From Blastocystis sp. Blastoise (lineage: Eukaryota; Sar; Bigyra; Opalinata; Blastocystidae): a stretch of 64,000 bases of DNA. The notes beneath the pieces are model-generated. The model saw only the letters and a list, made by a program, of their open reading frames with translations. It did not search any database and had not been told where the DNA came from. Each line of letters opens with the position of its first letter. Position 1 is the stretch's first letter. Below, one piece after another: positions 49,415 through 61,749 of the stretch. The position numbers and the translations under genes were made by a program. Location of the stretch: NCBI GenBank assembly GCA_039096225.1, contig JBBPEB010000009.1:186001-250000 (forward strand). Reading direction: 5' to 3'.

Positions 49415-51051
49415 ATGTCTGAATTATTCATAAATCAAGAAAGAAAACAATATCTGCTATCAATCTCTGAACCTCCTAAGGACATTAACTCTTTCACAAC
49501 ATTCATCAATACAATTTATCAGAAAAAACACATTCAGAATGTCCGATGTTTGTTAAATATTAAAAAAATACCTGCATGGAATCACTACTATTTATTGTTT
49601 TTTGAGGAGATATTACCTTGGCTAATTAAAAGAGTTCAATCATTTCTAAAGAAAAATAAATATACAACGATTTCCAGAATATCAGCAAATTCAGATATTA
49701 CTCTTGAACTTGATAAAGATGATGTGTTAGATCTAATGGTTGCTATGACGTTTGGATTATATTCTGATCCTAAACAGTCACAAAACATCGATTTTGAATA
49801 CTTTTTCTTTGAATACTGTGGAACTGTATCATTTTATTCACACTATATATATATATTATTATATATATAGTTTTTATATAATTATATTATAATTTTATTA
49901 TGTTATTATATTATAGAATAATATTATATAATTATATTATATAATTCTATTATATATCTCTATATAGTCTACCCAGAAACTTCTTTGTATCTTAGAGTAT
50001 TTCCATGAAAACATAAATAGGCCTCATTATGGAAAATTTATATTACATCGCTGTTATCTCTCCAATCCATTTACTGAAAATGACTTAAAATACTGTTCTC
50101 AGGAATTCAGTCCTTTTCAGATCTTTTCAACAGGAAAGATAGGAGATCAACCCAATGAAATCAAAGTTGATTTCGCAGATCAATATATATATATATTAAT
50201 TTGTTATTTTTACTATTATTCTTTTTTAATTATATTATTTATGTTTTTATTTAGTATTATTTCGTTTATTTTTTTGTTAGCTTGTCATTCTAAAAATAAT
50301 ATAAATAAATAACTCTTATTATGATTATATATTAATAACTTTTATTAAAATTATAACCCTTATCATAATTATAAGTAGTTCCTATGATATACTATGTTAC
50401 TCTAATAGATATATATATTATGTTGTTTCTATAGATATATAGGAGGTTATGTCTTGACCCACGGGGATTTGCAAGAGGAGATCATGTTTGTAGAGAGTCC
50501 GGAGTGTTTATTATCTGTATTATTCTGTGAAAAGATGGAGAATCGAGAAGCTATTATTATCGAGGGAGCAGATCTATATAGTGATATCATTGGGTATGGA
50601 ACACAATTCCAATTTAATGGACCTATAGGAAAGAATAAGTATATAGGAATAGTAGTTCATTAAATAGAGAAGATATGTTATATTTTTATATCAATCTAAT
50701 AGAATAATTCATCGAATAGAAATGTTTTTTGTTATATATATATTTATTTATATATTTATTTATTTATTTATTAATATATCTATTTATTTATTATTATTAT
50801 TATTATTATATATAGACGACTCAATGATGTGATTATATCTATCGATGCACGTGAATATTATAACGTTACTAATCAGTTTGATTCTAAAGAACTTCTCAGA
50901 GAAATCAATAAAGTGAATATATAAATAATTATATATTATTAACAAATTATCTCTCTTTATTATTATTATTATTATTTATAGGCTTATATTGGTTTTATAT
51001 CTACGTCGTCATTTCCATATCCCATTGGAACCGGTAAATGGGGATGTGGTG

Positions 51052-51089
<38 letters not shown>

Positions 51090-51328
51090 ATTATATATAT
51101 ATAGTTACACATATACATTATAAATTCCCATAAACATAGGCTTTTGGAGGTATCACTTCTTTAAAAGTTATTATTCAATGGATTGCTGCTACTATGGCTA
51201 AAAAACAAATTAACTTCTATACATTTGGGAATCAGAAGGAAGGTAAAGAATTATCTGATTTTATTAACTATGTTCAATCTAACCATATCACTGTTGCTGA
51301 CATTTCTACAAAATATATCCTTATATAA
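49415..51328 (+). CDS. Poly(ADP-ribose) glycohydrolase (PARG)
   Basis: ATG at 49415, TAA at 51326-51328, about six exons. PARG hydrolyses poly(ADP-ribose) chains. The N-terminal helical part (FFEEILPWLIKRVQSFLKK) precedes the macrodomain: IKVDFADQYIGGYVLTHGDL followed by QEEIMFVESPECLLSVLF, which carries the catalytic Glu pair QEE. Then IIIEGADLYSDIIGYG (cf. 'I.G.EQYS.Y.GY'), IISIDAREY, INKAYIGF, and GTGKWGCGAFGGITSLKVII, with the nucleotide-binding GNWGCGAFGG-like loop, and INFYTFGN. The signature GGG-x-QEE is here GG-Tyr. The intron lying inside this catalytic motif starts AT rather than GT. The C-terminus stops soon after the core (VADISTKYILI), a little shorter than animal PARG. Family call is very sure. 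Confidence 0.9.
50183..50434 (+). other. Non-canonical AT-AG intron in PARG
   Basis: The exon ending ...VDFAD plus 'CA' (50182) and the exon starting at 50435 ('A TAT ATA GGA GGT') join in frame to give DQYIGGYV, as family knowledge demands. The intron between starts ATATATATAT and ends TTTCTATAG. No GT position gives a frame-compatible join, even allowing for sliding through the shared ATATAT. Confidence 0.6.
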
Positions 51329-52790
51329 CATTATTATTCTGTTCATTACATTGTTTACATAATTATTATCATAAAAGTATCCTTAATAAAATACTATTTG
51401 AGCTTCATACAATCAAAGATAAAAACAAACTCATCAATAATGTGTATCAGTATGTATTATCCAATTAGTCGTCACTTTAATGTCATTTACAATTTATTAA
51501 TGAATCACTATTCATCTCGTTTTGTTTTGAATCATTATTTCTCATCATATAAATGATAAACCTTAAAAATGGTTCAATTCCACAATAAATATAGTGTTTA
51601 AAATAGATTTTTAAGCCACATTTATATTTAACGATCATATCAAGCATAGAACCACATCTACACTGAATTAAAGAATAAGATGAGATCTCCATGACAATGA
51701 AAATAGGTCATCCTTGATCTCAATCAGTAAATAATGTTATAAAAGCACTGAAAATCCATTATAATCATATTCTATTCAAAGAAACGAACTATTAATTGCA
51801 GAAACGGATACTATTAGTTTTCTATAGCTTCTAGTCACTTTCAAGCTTTAAAAAAATACTATAGTATTCTACATACCAATCTCTACTGATATTAAGAAAA
51901 GAATAGTTTGAGGTGAGATGTTTCCTCCTGAACAACATGATTTTTTTCAAGTGTTTAAAAAAATGTATAAATGTGTTTCTCTAGTCCTCTAAATGATTAT
52001 GAAGAATATATATAAAAGTAATTCACAAAAAAACGTCTATTTTTTAAAAAAGAGTGTTCTTGGTGTCATTATTGAACGTACTTGGTCTTATTATTATTGA
52101 TATACCTTATTCAGGTAAGAGAAGACCTATAAATAGACTAATATATCATAAATAAAGCAATAAAGCCTTTCGAAAAGAAAAAAGAAAAAGGAACGAGCAT
52201 GAAATGGCATAGACTCGTTTTTCGTATGGTTGATCCTATTAAAGCTAGTTTCTCAGAAAAATGGCCCTATTCAAAAGGGTAGAAAAACAAAACCCAGGAA
52301 TATATCGTTGTTTCCCGCGATTGTTTCATCATTTCATTGGTTTGAATAAGAGCCTATTAAATATTTATGTCTCATATGTTATGGATGAATAGTTATCACA
52401 AACATTTCTGGCTTTGGAGAAACTCAAGATGTCATCTTTTTTTTGATCGTCATTTTCTCCTTTTTATTTATCACAATTGGATATATATACAGTTCACCAA
52501 GATATATACATATAAAGAGCATGAGTATCTTCTTCTTTTATGAATGAAAATAGCATTTTAAGATTGATTATTGAAGTGAAATCAGGCAAATCAAAAAACA
52601 GTTTTTATTTTTTATTATTTTTTATCCTATATACAACTAACGTCAATGATATGAGTGATAAAATATGAATTTAAAACGAAATCTATATCGAAAAAAGTAT
52701 CAAATAAATAGAAAGTCCCATGAAAAAACGATTCAGAATTAAAAAAAGGTGGGTAATAATCAAATAAAAATGCGGTATTCGGAATGACGC
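51329..52790. other. Long gene-poor gap
   Basis: 1.46 kb without a convincing gene. An open frame at 51483-51692 (-) encodes a Cys-bearing peptide (CRCGSMLDMIVKYKCGL) but shows no splice partners or family. One copy of the GC-rich word (TTTCCCGCGATTG) lies near 52310. Simple repeats are scarce here compared with introns. Confidence 0.45.
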
Positions 52791-53138
52791 CTGTAGGGCA
52801 GGGGTCATCAGGCATGACCTCTTTCAGCGGGAAATGGGGAAAAAAAGCGCAAAAAGAGCCAGTTTTTACAAAAAAACACTGAAGAATCAGTCAAAAAATA
52901 ATTAAAAAATCACTAAAAAAATAAAAAAACAAGTATAATTTTCTTAAAAACCGTCGGTATTTTTTCAAAGACATTGTTTTTGAGCTTATCTTGACGTGCT
53001 ACACAAAACCGAACTATTTTCAAGTGAAAAAAATAAATAATCAGAGAGAAAATGTAAAATAATCGTTTAAGCGCAAAAAAAGCATCAATAAGCGCACTTT
53101 GCGCTAAAAGCGCAGTTTTGGCACACCCTGCTGTAGGG
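52791..53138. mobile_element. hAT-like MITE with 8-bp target site duplication
   Basis: A 332-bp element (52799-53130) is flanked by identical 8-bp copies CTGTAGGG at 52791-52798 and 53131-53138. Its ends read CAGGGGTCATCAGG on the left and, on the opposite strand, CAGGGTGTGCCAAAACTGCG on the right; both start CAGGG as hAT-superfamily termini do, although the inverted match is short. Subterminal GCGC words recur (AAAAAAGCGCAAAAAG; GCGCACTTTGCGC). There is no transposase frame, so it is non-autonomous. 8-bp duplications are the hAT hallmark. It sits in the gap upstream of the glutamine synthetase gene, 234 bp before its ATG. Confidence 0.72.
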
Positions 53139-53371
53139 TGAGGTTCGTCAGAACAACAATGATACTATAACCAATAGAATCCTAGAAAAGATTCAGAAAA
53201 GTAGTTTAATTTGAAAAGACGAGACCAGCCAATGGTTCGTCACCATCTTAATCAGAATGACAAAGCTGTCGTTTCTGTGGTTAAATTCGATGTAGAAAAA
53301 ATAATGACAAGAGTTTTCGTTGCATAATATTTTTAATATTAGCCAAAAGTTTTTTCTAGTTATCAATAACA

Positions 53372-56321
53372 ATGTTAGCTTCTTGCTTGAGAAAGACCCT
53401 CCCAACTATGGTCAGTCAATCCTTAAGAGCTGGATCATATGTAACTTCCAAAGTAACTGAAGCTGGAAAGACTATAAACATGGAAACATGCGATAAAATA
53501 GAAGATGTCTTTGGCATGTACTGTTTTAATGATGAAGCTTTAAGATCTGCTGTTCCCTCTAATACGTACGTATTTCGACTTCATTTTTTTTTTCTATGAC
53601 TGATATAACTCTCAATCTTCCTCTTATAGTTATGAGGTAGTTCGTAGAGCTCGTACCTGTAGCGATTGCGACATTGACAAGGAGAACGCTGATGTTGTAG
53701 CTCATGCTATTATGCGTTGGGCTCAATCTCATGGTGTTACTCATTATTCTCACTGGTTCCAACCTCTTACGGGTCAAACCGCTCAAAAACAAGATGCTTG
53801 TATGTATTTAATTTGTAGAATACATACATATTTTTTTCATCTTGTATTTTTTACTCTTTTAAAGAAAGTTTTTTATTCAACAATGTGATTATTTGTTAAT
53901 TGCATTTTTTTTATAAACAAATATATCATTATTTTATTCTTATATTCTTTATTATATCTAGTCTTAAGTTTAGAAAATGGAAAAGTTGTTTCTAATTTCA
54001 CTGGATCTAAACTTATTAAAGTAAAAAAATATTTAAATATTTATTTTTTAATTTTATATATATATTCATGTGAGCTTATGTATATATATCATATAGGGTG
54101 AGCCTGATGCTTCTTCTTTCCCTAATGGTGGTTTACGTGAAACTCATATTGCTCGTGGTTATACCGTTTGGGACCCTAATAGTTATCCCGTTATTGTTAA
54201 ACACGGTAATGGGTATGCTTTTATTATTATTGATTTTTATTTCATATATATATTTTTTTTTATTTATTTTTATTATCATTATTTTATTTATTTTTTCAAT
54301 TATTAAATCCTAATTATCATTGTGATAATAATTATTTATAGTGGTACTTTATATATTCCTTCTGTGTTCTTATCTTGGACTGGTAAGACATTAGATCAGA
54401 AGATTCCTCTTCTTCGTTCTTTAGATGCTCTTACTAATGAAACAAAGAAGCTCTTCTATATTCTCGGTAGACCTCAAAAACACATTCATGTTTATACAGG
54501 TGCTGAACAAGAGTATTTCTTAGTAGATCGTGATTATTATGATAAACGTATTGATTTACAATTAACAGGTCGTACTCTATTTGGTGCTGCTCCTGCTAAA
54601 GGTCAAGAACTTCATGATCAATATTTTGCAGATCTTTCTGTTCGTATGGTTGATTGCATTCATGAAGCTGAAATTGAAATGTGGAAAGTGGGTATTATGA
54701 CTGTCACTAGACACCGTGAAGTTGCTCCTGGACAATATGAAGTAGCTCCTCTTTATACTAATTCTATTCTTGCCACAGATCAAAACTTACTTACTATGGA
54801 TATCTTAAGAAGAGTATTTTATTATTTTTATTATTATATATTTTTATTATTATATAATGTTTATTATTATTATTATATATTTATTATTTTATTATTACCC
54901 TATAAATAGCATAAAAATAATAATATATGTTCTATAGACTGCTCATAAGCATGGTTTAAAGGCTATATACCATGAAAAGCCTTTTGCTGGTGTTAATGGT
55001 TCTGGTAAACATAATAACTTCTCTATTGGTACTGATGAAATTCCTTGTTTATTTACTCCTGGTGATAAACCTGAAGAGAATATTCCTTTTATGATTATGA
55101 TAGCTGCTGCTGTTCGTGCTGTAGATATGCATGGAGATCTCTTAAGAGCTTGTGTTTCAGGTGCTTCAAATGATCATCGTCTTGGTGCTAATGAAGCTCC
55201 TCCTGCTATTATGTCTTGTTTCTTAGGTACAGATGTCTCTGCTGCTGTTGATAAATTCTTAAAGAAAGCCGTTGAAGAACAACCTTCTTTAGATCTTGAT
55301 ATGGGTGTTGTTTCTCTTCCTCATATTCGTAGAGGAGGTACCGATAGAAACAGAACTTCTCCTTTCGCTTTTACTGAAAATAAATTCGAATTTAGAGCTG
55401 CTGGTTCTTCTCAACCTGTTGCTCGTTCTAATATCATTCTTAATACCATCTTTGCTGATTCTATTAGATATATAGATTTAGTTTTTTTTTTTTTTTTTTT
55501 ATTATTATTATCATTATTATTATATTTTATTATTATTATTATATTTTATTATTATTATTATATTTTATTATTATTATTAATTTCTAATATATATATTATA
55601 TACTTTAATAAAAATATCTAATATTATTTTTTATAGATATATTGCTAATGAGATTGAAGGTAGAAAATTGACAATGGATACAAATAGTGCTGTAGCTCAT
55701 GTTATTCAAGATATCTTTATAAAACATCAACGTGTTATTTTCAATGGTAATAATTACTCTGAAGAATGGAGACAAAAAGCTCATGAATTAGGTTTACCTG
55801 AAAATAGACAAAGTCCTGAAGCTATTGCTGCTTTTGTTTCTGAAAAGAATGAAAAGTTATTCTCTTCTTTTGGTATTTATACTAAAGAAGAACTTCAATC
55901 TCGTGCTAATATTCTTTGGGATCAATATACTAAAGAAATTACTGTAGAAGCTAAATTATACAGAGAAATGCTTCAAGATTATATTATTCCTACTAGCTTC
56001 AATGCTCAGACTAATATAAGTAGTTCTATTATTGCTCTTGGTGCTGCTGCCCCTGAACTCAATAAAGCTCCTCAACTCTCTCATGTTGCTTGTATTACTG
56101 AATCTCTTAATGCTTGTATTAAGAATGTAGATGTCCTTACCAAAGTTATTAATGAATTAAAGAATAAACCTATTTATGAAGCTCAATCTATTTTCTGTAG
56201 AGATGAAATCAAACCTTTATTTGAAGGTATTCGTGAACATGGAGATAGATTAGAAACTCTTATTGGATCTAAAGCTTGGCCTCTTCCTTCTTATGATGAA
56301 ATGCTTTTCAATCAATCATAA
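53372..56321 (+). CDS. Glutamine synthetase type III
   Basis: ATG at 53372, stop at 56319-56321, seven exons, roughly 740 residues as expected for GSIII (much longer than GSI/GSII). It makes glutamine from glutamate, ammonia and ATP. Seen: [73 protein letters not shown], the metal-site [25 protein letters not shown], the ATP loop [53 protein letters not shown] and the long GSIII-specific C-terminal helical domain. The N-terminus [20 protein letters not shown] could be a mitochondrial presequence. Codon use is strongly biased (GCT, GGT, CGT), unlike neighbours, suggesting high expression. Two introns carry ATT/TTA runs; one exon ends in a poly-T tract at about 55484. Confidence 0.95.
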
Positions 56322-56919
56322 TTCATTTAACATATATATATATATACTATTATTATTATAAATGTTGTTTATTTTCTCTTTTCTATATTTTTATTAAACA
56401 TGATTCTCTTTATATAACCATTTTTCCTTTTTGTCATTTTAGATAAAACGCAATAACTCATTCTATTTGTTTCTCTCCTATTTATCATGTTTTGTTTCTC
56501 ATTTTCACTAAATATATATCAATCTACAAGTAATCAAAGGCAATATTTCAAATACCTTTTCGATCTCATTTATACATTGCTAACTATATAAATATTCATA
56601 TGAAATAAGTCAACGTACGAAATTCTTTGCTTTTAAATAATGAATAGGAAATATAATTTGTAATTCTTCAAAGAAACAGAGATACTAAGTTTTAACAAGC
56701 TTTTAGTAATACCAATTCGCCAATAATTCTTGAAATACATATATTTTTCGTTATTTACCACATACTGTACACTAATTAACGATGGAAACATCAAATCGAA
56801 CATAATTATAACTATCTATCTGTTTTGTATTATCCATATATACAAATCTACACGTTTTAAGAGTTTTCTACATGAAGTAAAATTCAAAAAAATATAGATG
56901 AAAAAAGAAAAGTAAAAAC
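56322..56919. other. Intergenic, no protein gene seen
   Basis: 598 bp from the GSIII stop to the tRNA gene. AT-rich, non-repetitive apart from TATATATATATAT near 56333. A TTTTT run directly follows the tRNA on its own strand (56915-56919). Confidence 0.5.
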
Positions 56920-56992
56920 TGGAGAAGAGGGGCATCGATCCCCTTACCTCTCGCATGCTAAGCGAGCGCTCTACCATCTGAGCTACATCCCC
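56920..56992 (-). tRNA. tRNA-Ala (anticodon AGC)
   Basis: Minus-strand 73-nt cloverleaf without intron: acceptor GGGGATG with CTTCTCC and discriminator A; D arm GCTC/GAGC with AGATGGTA loop; anticodon stem CTCGC/GCGAG with loop TTAGCAT, anticodon AGC; T arm AGGGG/CCCCT with loop ATCGATG. Internal box A (TAGCTCAGATGG) and box B (GGGATCGATGCC) are intact. A TTTTT Pol III terminator follows at 56915-56919. One acceptor position looks like a T-T mismatch. AGC (read as IGC) decodes GCT, the Ala codon favoured in the adjacent glutamine synthetase gene. Confidence 0.95.
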
Positions 56993-57075
56993 ATATCTGT
57001 GATTTCTTCCTTAGTACTCCATTTGAATATATACAATTTAGAATATACATATGATTCTTTATATTTAATTTCAAC

Positions 57076-58029
57076 ATGCAGGACAAGAAAAACGAAATAA
57101 AAATTTGTATGCTACATAATAAATGAATACTGACTAATTTTATAGCCATAAAAAAGCGTCGTCGTCCTCAACTTCGTAAACATTCTATAGATAATGGTAT
57201 AAAATTTACTTTCTTATACTTTTCCATATTGTTATATATATATATAGATGATGAGGAAGATATTAATATGGATAAAATATATAAAACGAAAGAAATGCAA
57301 AAATATCGAGATCTTCGTCCTGAAGGATTGACAGATGAAACACTTTTATCTGCATCATCAAAAGAAAACAAAAAGTCCATCAAGGAACAAACAATAGAAG
57401 AAGCATTAAAACCGCTATCAGTTACCTATGATGAGTCTAAAGGAATTGACGTTGACACATTACCTATACTGTATGTCTATCAACAAATTATCATTCCTAT
57501 ATTTAGTTTTTCTGATATTATTATATCTTATATATAGTCGTGATTATATTTATGAAAAAATGGGGTCAAAACAGCAATCATCAAATGATAAAAACAATGA
57601 ACAGGATTCATCTGTATATATGATATTTCTCTAATAATGTTTATTTTATATTCACTCTTTATTGATATACAGTTAGATAATAGTAAAAAAGGAAATAGAC
57701 ATGGAACAATAACTTCGTTAAGTATTGAAGAACATATTCTTCCTGTTTCTTATAAAATGAGTAACATTGAAGCTACTGAAAAAGAAAAACGAAAAATGCT
57801 CAATTCTCTTTACAATGATGGCAAACGAACAATAGGTATGTATTGTTACTTTAAAATAGTATACATTGAATTATAAATTATATACATAACACAAATTGTT
57901 ACTATATTATACACTTTATTCTTCTTTTGTACATTCTTATTATACTTACATATATATATAGACTCTATTACATCGACAGATGATAATATATTTGATAAAA
58001 CAATAAAGAAACAGAAAATGGATTTGTAA
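57076..58029 (+). CDS. TLS1/C9orf78 (HCA59)-like splicing-associated protein
   Basis: Putative ATG at 57076 in a short first exon (MQDKKNEIKI), then KKRRRPQLRKH, then a long exon starting DDEEDINMDKIYKTKEMQKY. About six exons, TAA at 58027-58029. The order basic start, acidic stretch, QKYRDLRPEGLT, RDYIYEKMG, then SIEEHILPVSYKMSNIEA follows the C9orf78/Tls1 pattern I recall ('LRKRPNGV', 'YIE.EL', 'LYELPE...', 'E..L.NQML'), though divergently. That family binds the BRR2 helicase and affects splice-site choice. The protein is highly charged with no membrane segments. The exon phases agree. The tRNA-Ala gene lies just upstream on the other strand. Start choice is uncertain. Confidence 0.55.
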
Positions 58030-58250
58030 TGTGTGTGTTATTTTTGTGTAAAACTAATTCAATAATGTATATAGAATAAATAAATTGATTTGTTCTCATT
58101 ATTTTCATTTAATTAATAAAAAAAATAATTAAAGACTAAAATAACATATTTTAGCAACGTTTATTAATAAAAATTATTTTTGGATTTCCATTTTTAACAT
58201 ATTATTTTACAATTCATCTTATAATTCATAGAATATATTTTTATGAGATC

Positions 58251-59021
58251 ATGAGTAAATCTACAAAAGGAAAAACAGGTATTTATTAGATTTTTATAAG
58301 AATGTTGATTCATATATATGTTATAGACAAAAAAGTTAGGATTATTTTACAATCTGGTGATTTTAAAGAAGGAATCTTAAATGGAAAAGGCTATACTGAA
58401 TACTCTGATGGCCGTCAATATGAAGGTAATTATACAAATGGAGTATTAAATGGTCAGGGAGTTCTAAAACTAGCTTCAGGAGATATATATTCTGGTGATT
58501 TCGTTAATGACGAAGTCAATGGAATGGGACGTTTAAGTCGAATGGATAATAGTTTTATTGTAGGAAAATTCGTTGGCACATATACACGTACAGAAGGTAT
58601 AATTCAAGAACATACAAGTGATGGAAGTGTTTATACTGGAACTTTAAAGAATTTACTACGTGATGGAAAAGGTCGTTTAGAAACTCAAGATAATAATGTA
58701 TATGATGGTGATTGGAAACAAGGATTACGTCATGGATATGGAACTGCTATATTCAGTAACGGTGATAGTTATACTGGTCAATGGTTAAATGATCAAATTC
58801 ATGGTAAAGGTATATATAAATGGAAAGATGGTTCTATTTATGATGGTGATTGGGTTAATGGAAAACAAACAGGACATTGTGAATGGACTTATTTTGATCA
58901 TAGTAAATATATAGGAAGTGTATTGAATGGTGAACGTAGTGGTAGAGGTCGACTAGAATATAATTCTAATTACTGTTTAGATGGATTTTGGGATAAAGAT
59001 CATTATAAAGGTCTTTTTTGA
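58251..59021 (+). CDS. MORN-repeat protein
   Basis: ATG at 58251 (MSKSTKGKTG), one 45-50-nt intron, then a single exon to the TGA at 59019-59021. Nearly the whole protein is nine to ten MORN repeats of about 23 residues in the pattern GxFxxGxxxGxGxxxxxDGxxYxG, for example YEGNYTNGVLNGQGVLKLAS and YDGDWKQGLRHGYGTAIFSN. One repeat is degenerate (IVGKFVGTYTRTEG). MORN proteins bind membranes or act as scaffolds, often at cytoskeletal or ciliary structures; no further domain is present, so the role is not predictable. It converges on the Dicer gene. Confidence 0.88.
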
Positions 59022-59536
59022 GTTTTATTTCATATTATTCTTTTTTTGTATGTTTCATTCATTCTATTTTTCTTCTTTTTCTTTTTTCTTCTTTTGCATA
59101 CATTAATTATGGTTTTGTTTGTGAATAAATATATAATTATTATATATGAATAAATAAAATTTCAAAAATATCATTGCTTGTAGTATCACGTCAAATAATA
59201 ATATTTGTCAATAGTAAATAATTAAACAAGAATTCAATTATAACAAAACAAATTTATATAACAATTAAATAATGAAAAAAAAAAAATTTGCAAAAAAAAA
59301 AAATTAAAGAAAAGTGAAAAAAAATAAAAGAAGAAAAAATTAAAAGAAAAGTGAAAACAATAAAAGAAGGAAAAAATATACACATGAAGAGTAAATATAA
59401 AAATATGTATACATTATATAAATATAAATATGTATACAGTAAATAGATATAGATATATATATAATAAATAGATATAGATATATATATAATACATAAATAT
59501 AGATATGTATATAATATATATATATTAAATATAGAT
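59022..59536. other. MORN 3' flank with short tandem repeats
   Basis: AT-rich sequence. Purine-rich AAAAGTGAAAA units at 59290-59380, then copies of AATAGATATAGATATATATA at about 59440-59530. No gene. Confidence 0.6.
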
Positions 59537-59727
59537 GTCTTCAGTATATGTATATTCCATCAGAACTCACCTTAGGAACAATCCTTGGGACGAATCCTAC
59601 CCCAAAAGGATAATCAACTATAGTAAGGCCACCATAACCGCGGGGATGTTGACATTACATAGGGTAGGATTCGTCCCAAGGATTGTTCCTAAGGTGAGTT
59701 CTGATGGAATATATATATACTGAAGAC
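59537..59727. repeat. Near-perfect long inverted repeat (hairpin)
   Basis: Left arm 59537-59602 and right arm 59662-59727 are 66-bp reverse complements with a single mismatch (TATG versus TATA). The 59-nt loop contains ATAACCGCGGGGATG. The arms include CAGAACTCACCTTAGGAACA and TTGGGACGAATCCTACCC, much richer in G/C than the surroundings. Transcribed in either direction it would fold into a long double-stranded stem. It could be a foldback/MITE copy or a small-RNA precursor. Confidence 0.9.
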
Positions 59728-59994
59728 TAAATAGTTATAGAAAAATGAATATATAATACTCTTTACATATGAAGATGAACAAAAAAAAATTAGATAAATA
59801 TATAAATGAATATATAAATGAATATATAAATAAATGTATAAATATATATAAATAAATACGTATAAAATAAAAACAAATAAATAAATATAAATAAATATAT
59901 ATAAATAAATTATTTAAATAAATAAAAATTAGATATTACGAAAGAGACTATAATAGTTCATAAATCACATCAAATAATCATGAGAATTGAGCTA
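59728..59994. other. Spacer before Dicer 3' end
   Basis: 267 bp of AT-rich sequence with AATAAATATATAAATAAAT-type repeats (59800-59925). Likely Dicer 3' UTR. No gene. Confidence 0.5.
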
Positions 59995-60320
59995 TTACAT
60001 GGGTTGTTGATCATACTCATCAAAAAAGTCGATTCCCGTGATTATCAGATATATATTTCTAATAAATAAGAGTTCCATCATAGTAAGGAGGTCTTCATCT
60101 TTAGGCTTGATTCCCACGGGAATTGACCCAAAATTACTAGATGAACTAGGCTTTATGTTTGTAGTTAGAGAAGAAGAAGAGGAAGAAGTAAGAGAAATAG
60201 TTAATGCATTAATATTACCGATACGAAGAATAATAATTTCTTCAGATCCTGATTTTTTCTTGTCAATAGTCGCGGGACGATTCTTGAATGCAGGAAATTG
60301 ACTTGCAATATCCTATATAA

Positions 60321-60367
<47 letters not shown>

Positions 60368-61443
60368 TACTTGGAAGACTTGAGAAATGGCCATTTTGGG
60401 AGTGTCCAGGAAGTCGTTTAAGGAAGGAGTGAAGAGGATATCTAGTACCTTCTTACAACTATAGAGATTATAATAATAATATATATATATATATATACTT
60501 AGACCATCCTCCATCTAAATATATACCTCCAACGAGTGCTTCAAATACATCTCCATATATCTATATATATATATATATATATTACTATATATATATTACT
60601 ATATATATACTTTGAGTGGAGCTGTATACACGGCCATATGCTGAACAAAGAATGACGGAGTACTACAGTCAGTTATCTATATATAATCATATATAATAAT
60701 ATTAATATATATAATAATAATATAGACTAGAATAACTGGAGTAGTTAATTATACATATATATATACTGATTCAAGAAGATTATTTTCAGGGAATAAAACC
60801 AAATATTTGATTATTTGGAAATAAATAATCATGGGAATTGAGTGATATTGATAGAAGCGATCACTGATATACTAATAAAAATAGAATATTAAATATATTG
60901 ATATATATTATATATATATTAGATTTTAAGAATAGAATAATATACGAATTGAAGCACGTGGACTTCACGATTTAAGAGGATATACTGTTGGAGTGACGTA
61001 CAAAATAATAGATGCGTCAGCATTTCGTTACGTACCAAAGAAGAACGAATTACTATATATGTACGTATAATAATAATAATAAATATAATAATAAATATAA
61101 TAATAATATAATAACAAATATAATAATAATATAATAATAAATATAATAATAATATAATAATAAATAGAATAATAAATATAATAATAATATAATAATAAAT
61201 ACAGGTGCAGTTTCCCGGGAGTGCCTTAAGATCTGTATAAATATCATTTGAAGAACATGTTTGCATATATTGTTGGAACACAGTCATTTTTTCATCGTTA
61301 TTCAATTGGCTATTTGAAATGATCGTTTTCTTCATCACCGGTGTCGAAGCCAAAACCGCGGTAATTTTATAGTTGATGGCTTGCGATATATATAAGTCAA
61401 CGAGTGCATCTCCTAGAAACTCTAATACCTATATATATATATA

Positions 61444-61498
<55 letters not shown>

Positions 61499-61713
61499 TA
61501 TAGTTTAGCCAGGAGTATCCTGCTGACTTATCGGTGAGGGCCATAAGCATGTACCCATACTCATGATAAGAGTAATGAAGTGTAGATTCTACATCACTGA
61601 TCATTTGACGAGTGTTACTATTTCCTCTTAAATATATATTAATATCACGAAATGACGTGACGAAGGCTGTGTGAACGTACGGAGAACCATTAGCGTACGA
61701 TGCTTTCATCTAC

Positions 61714-61749
<36 letters not shown>

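Noticed and set aside
51483-51692. Cysteine-bearing small open frame on the minus strand
   Set aside because: A single frame without recognisable family or exon partners; could be chance in a region of moderate AT content.
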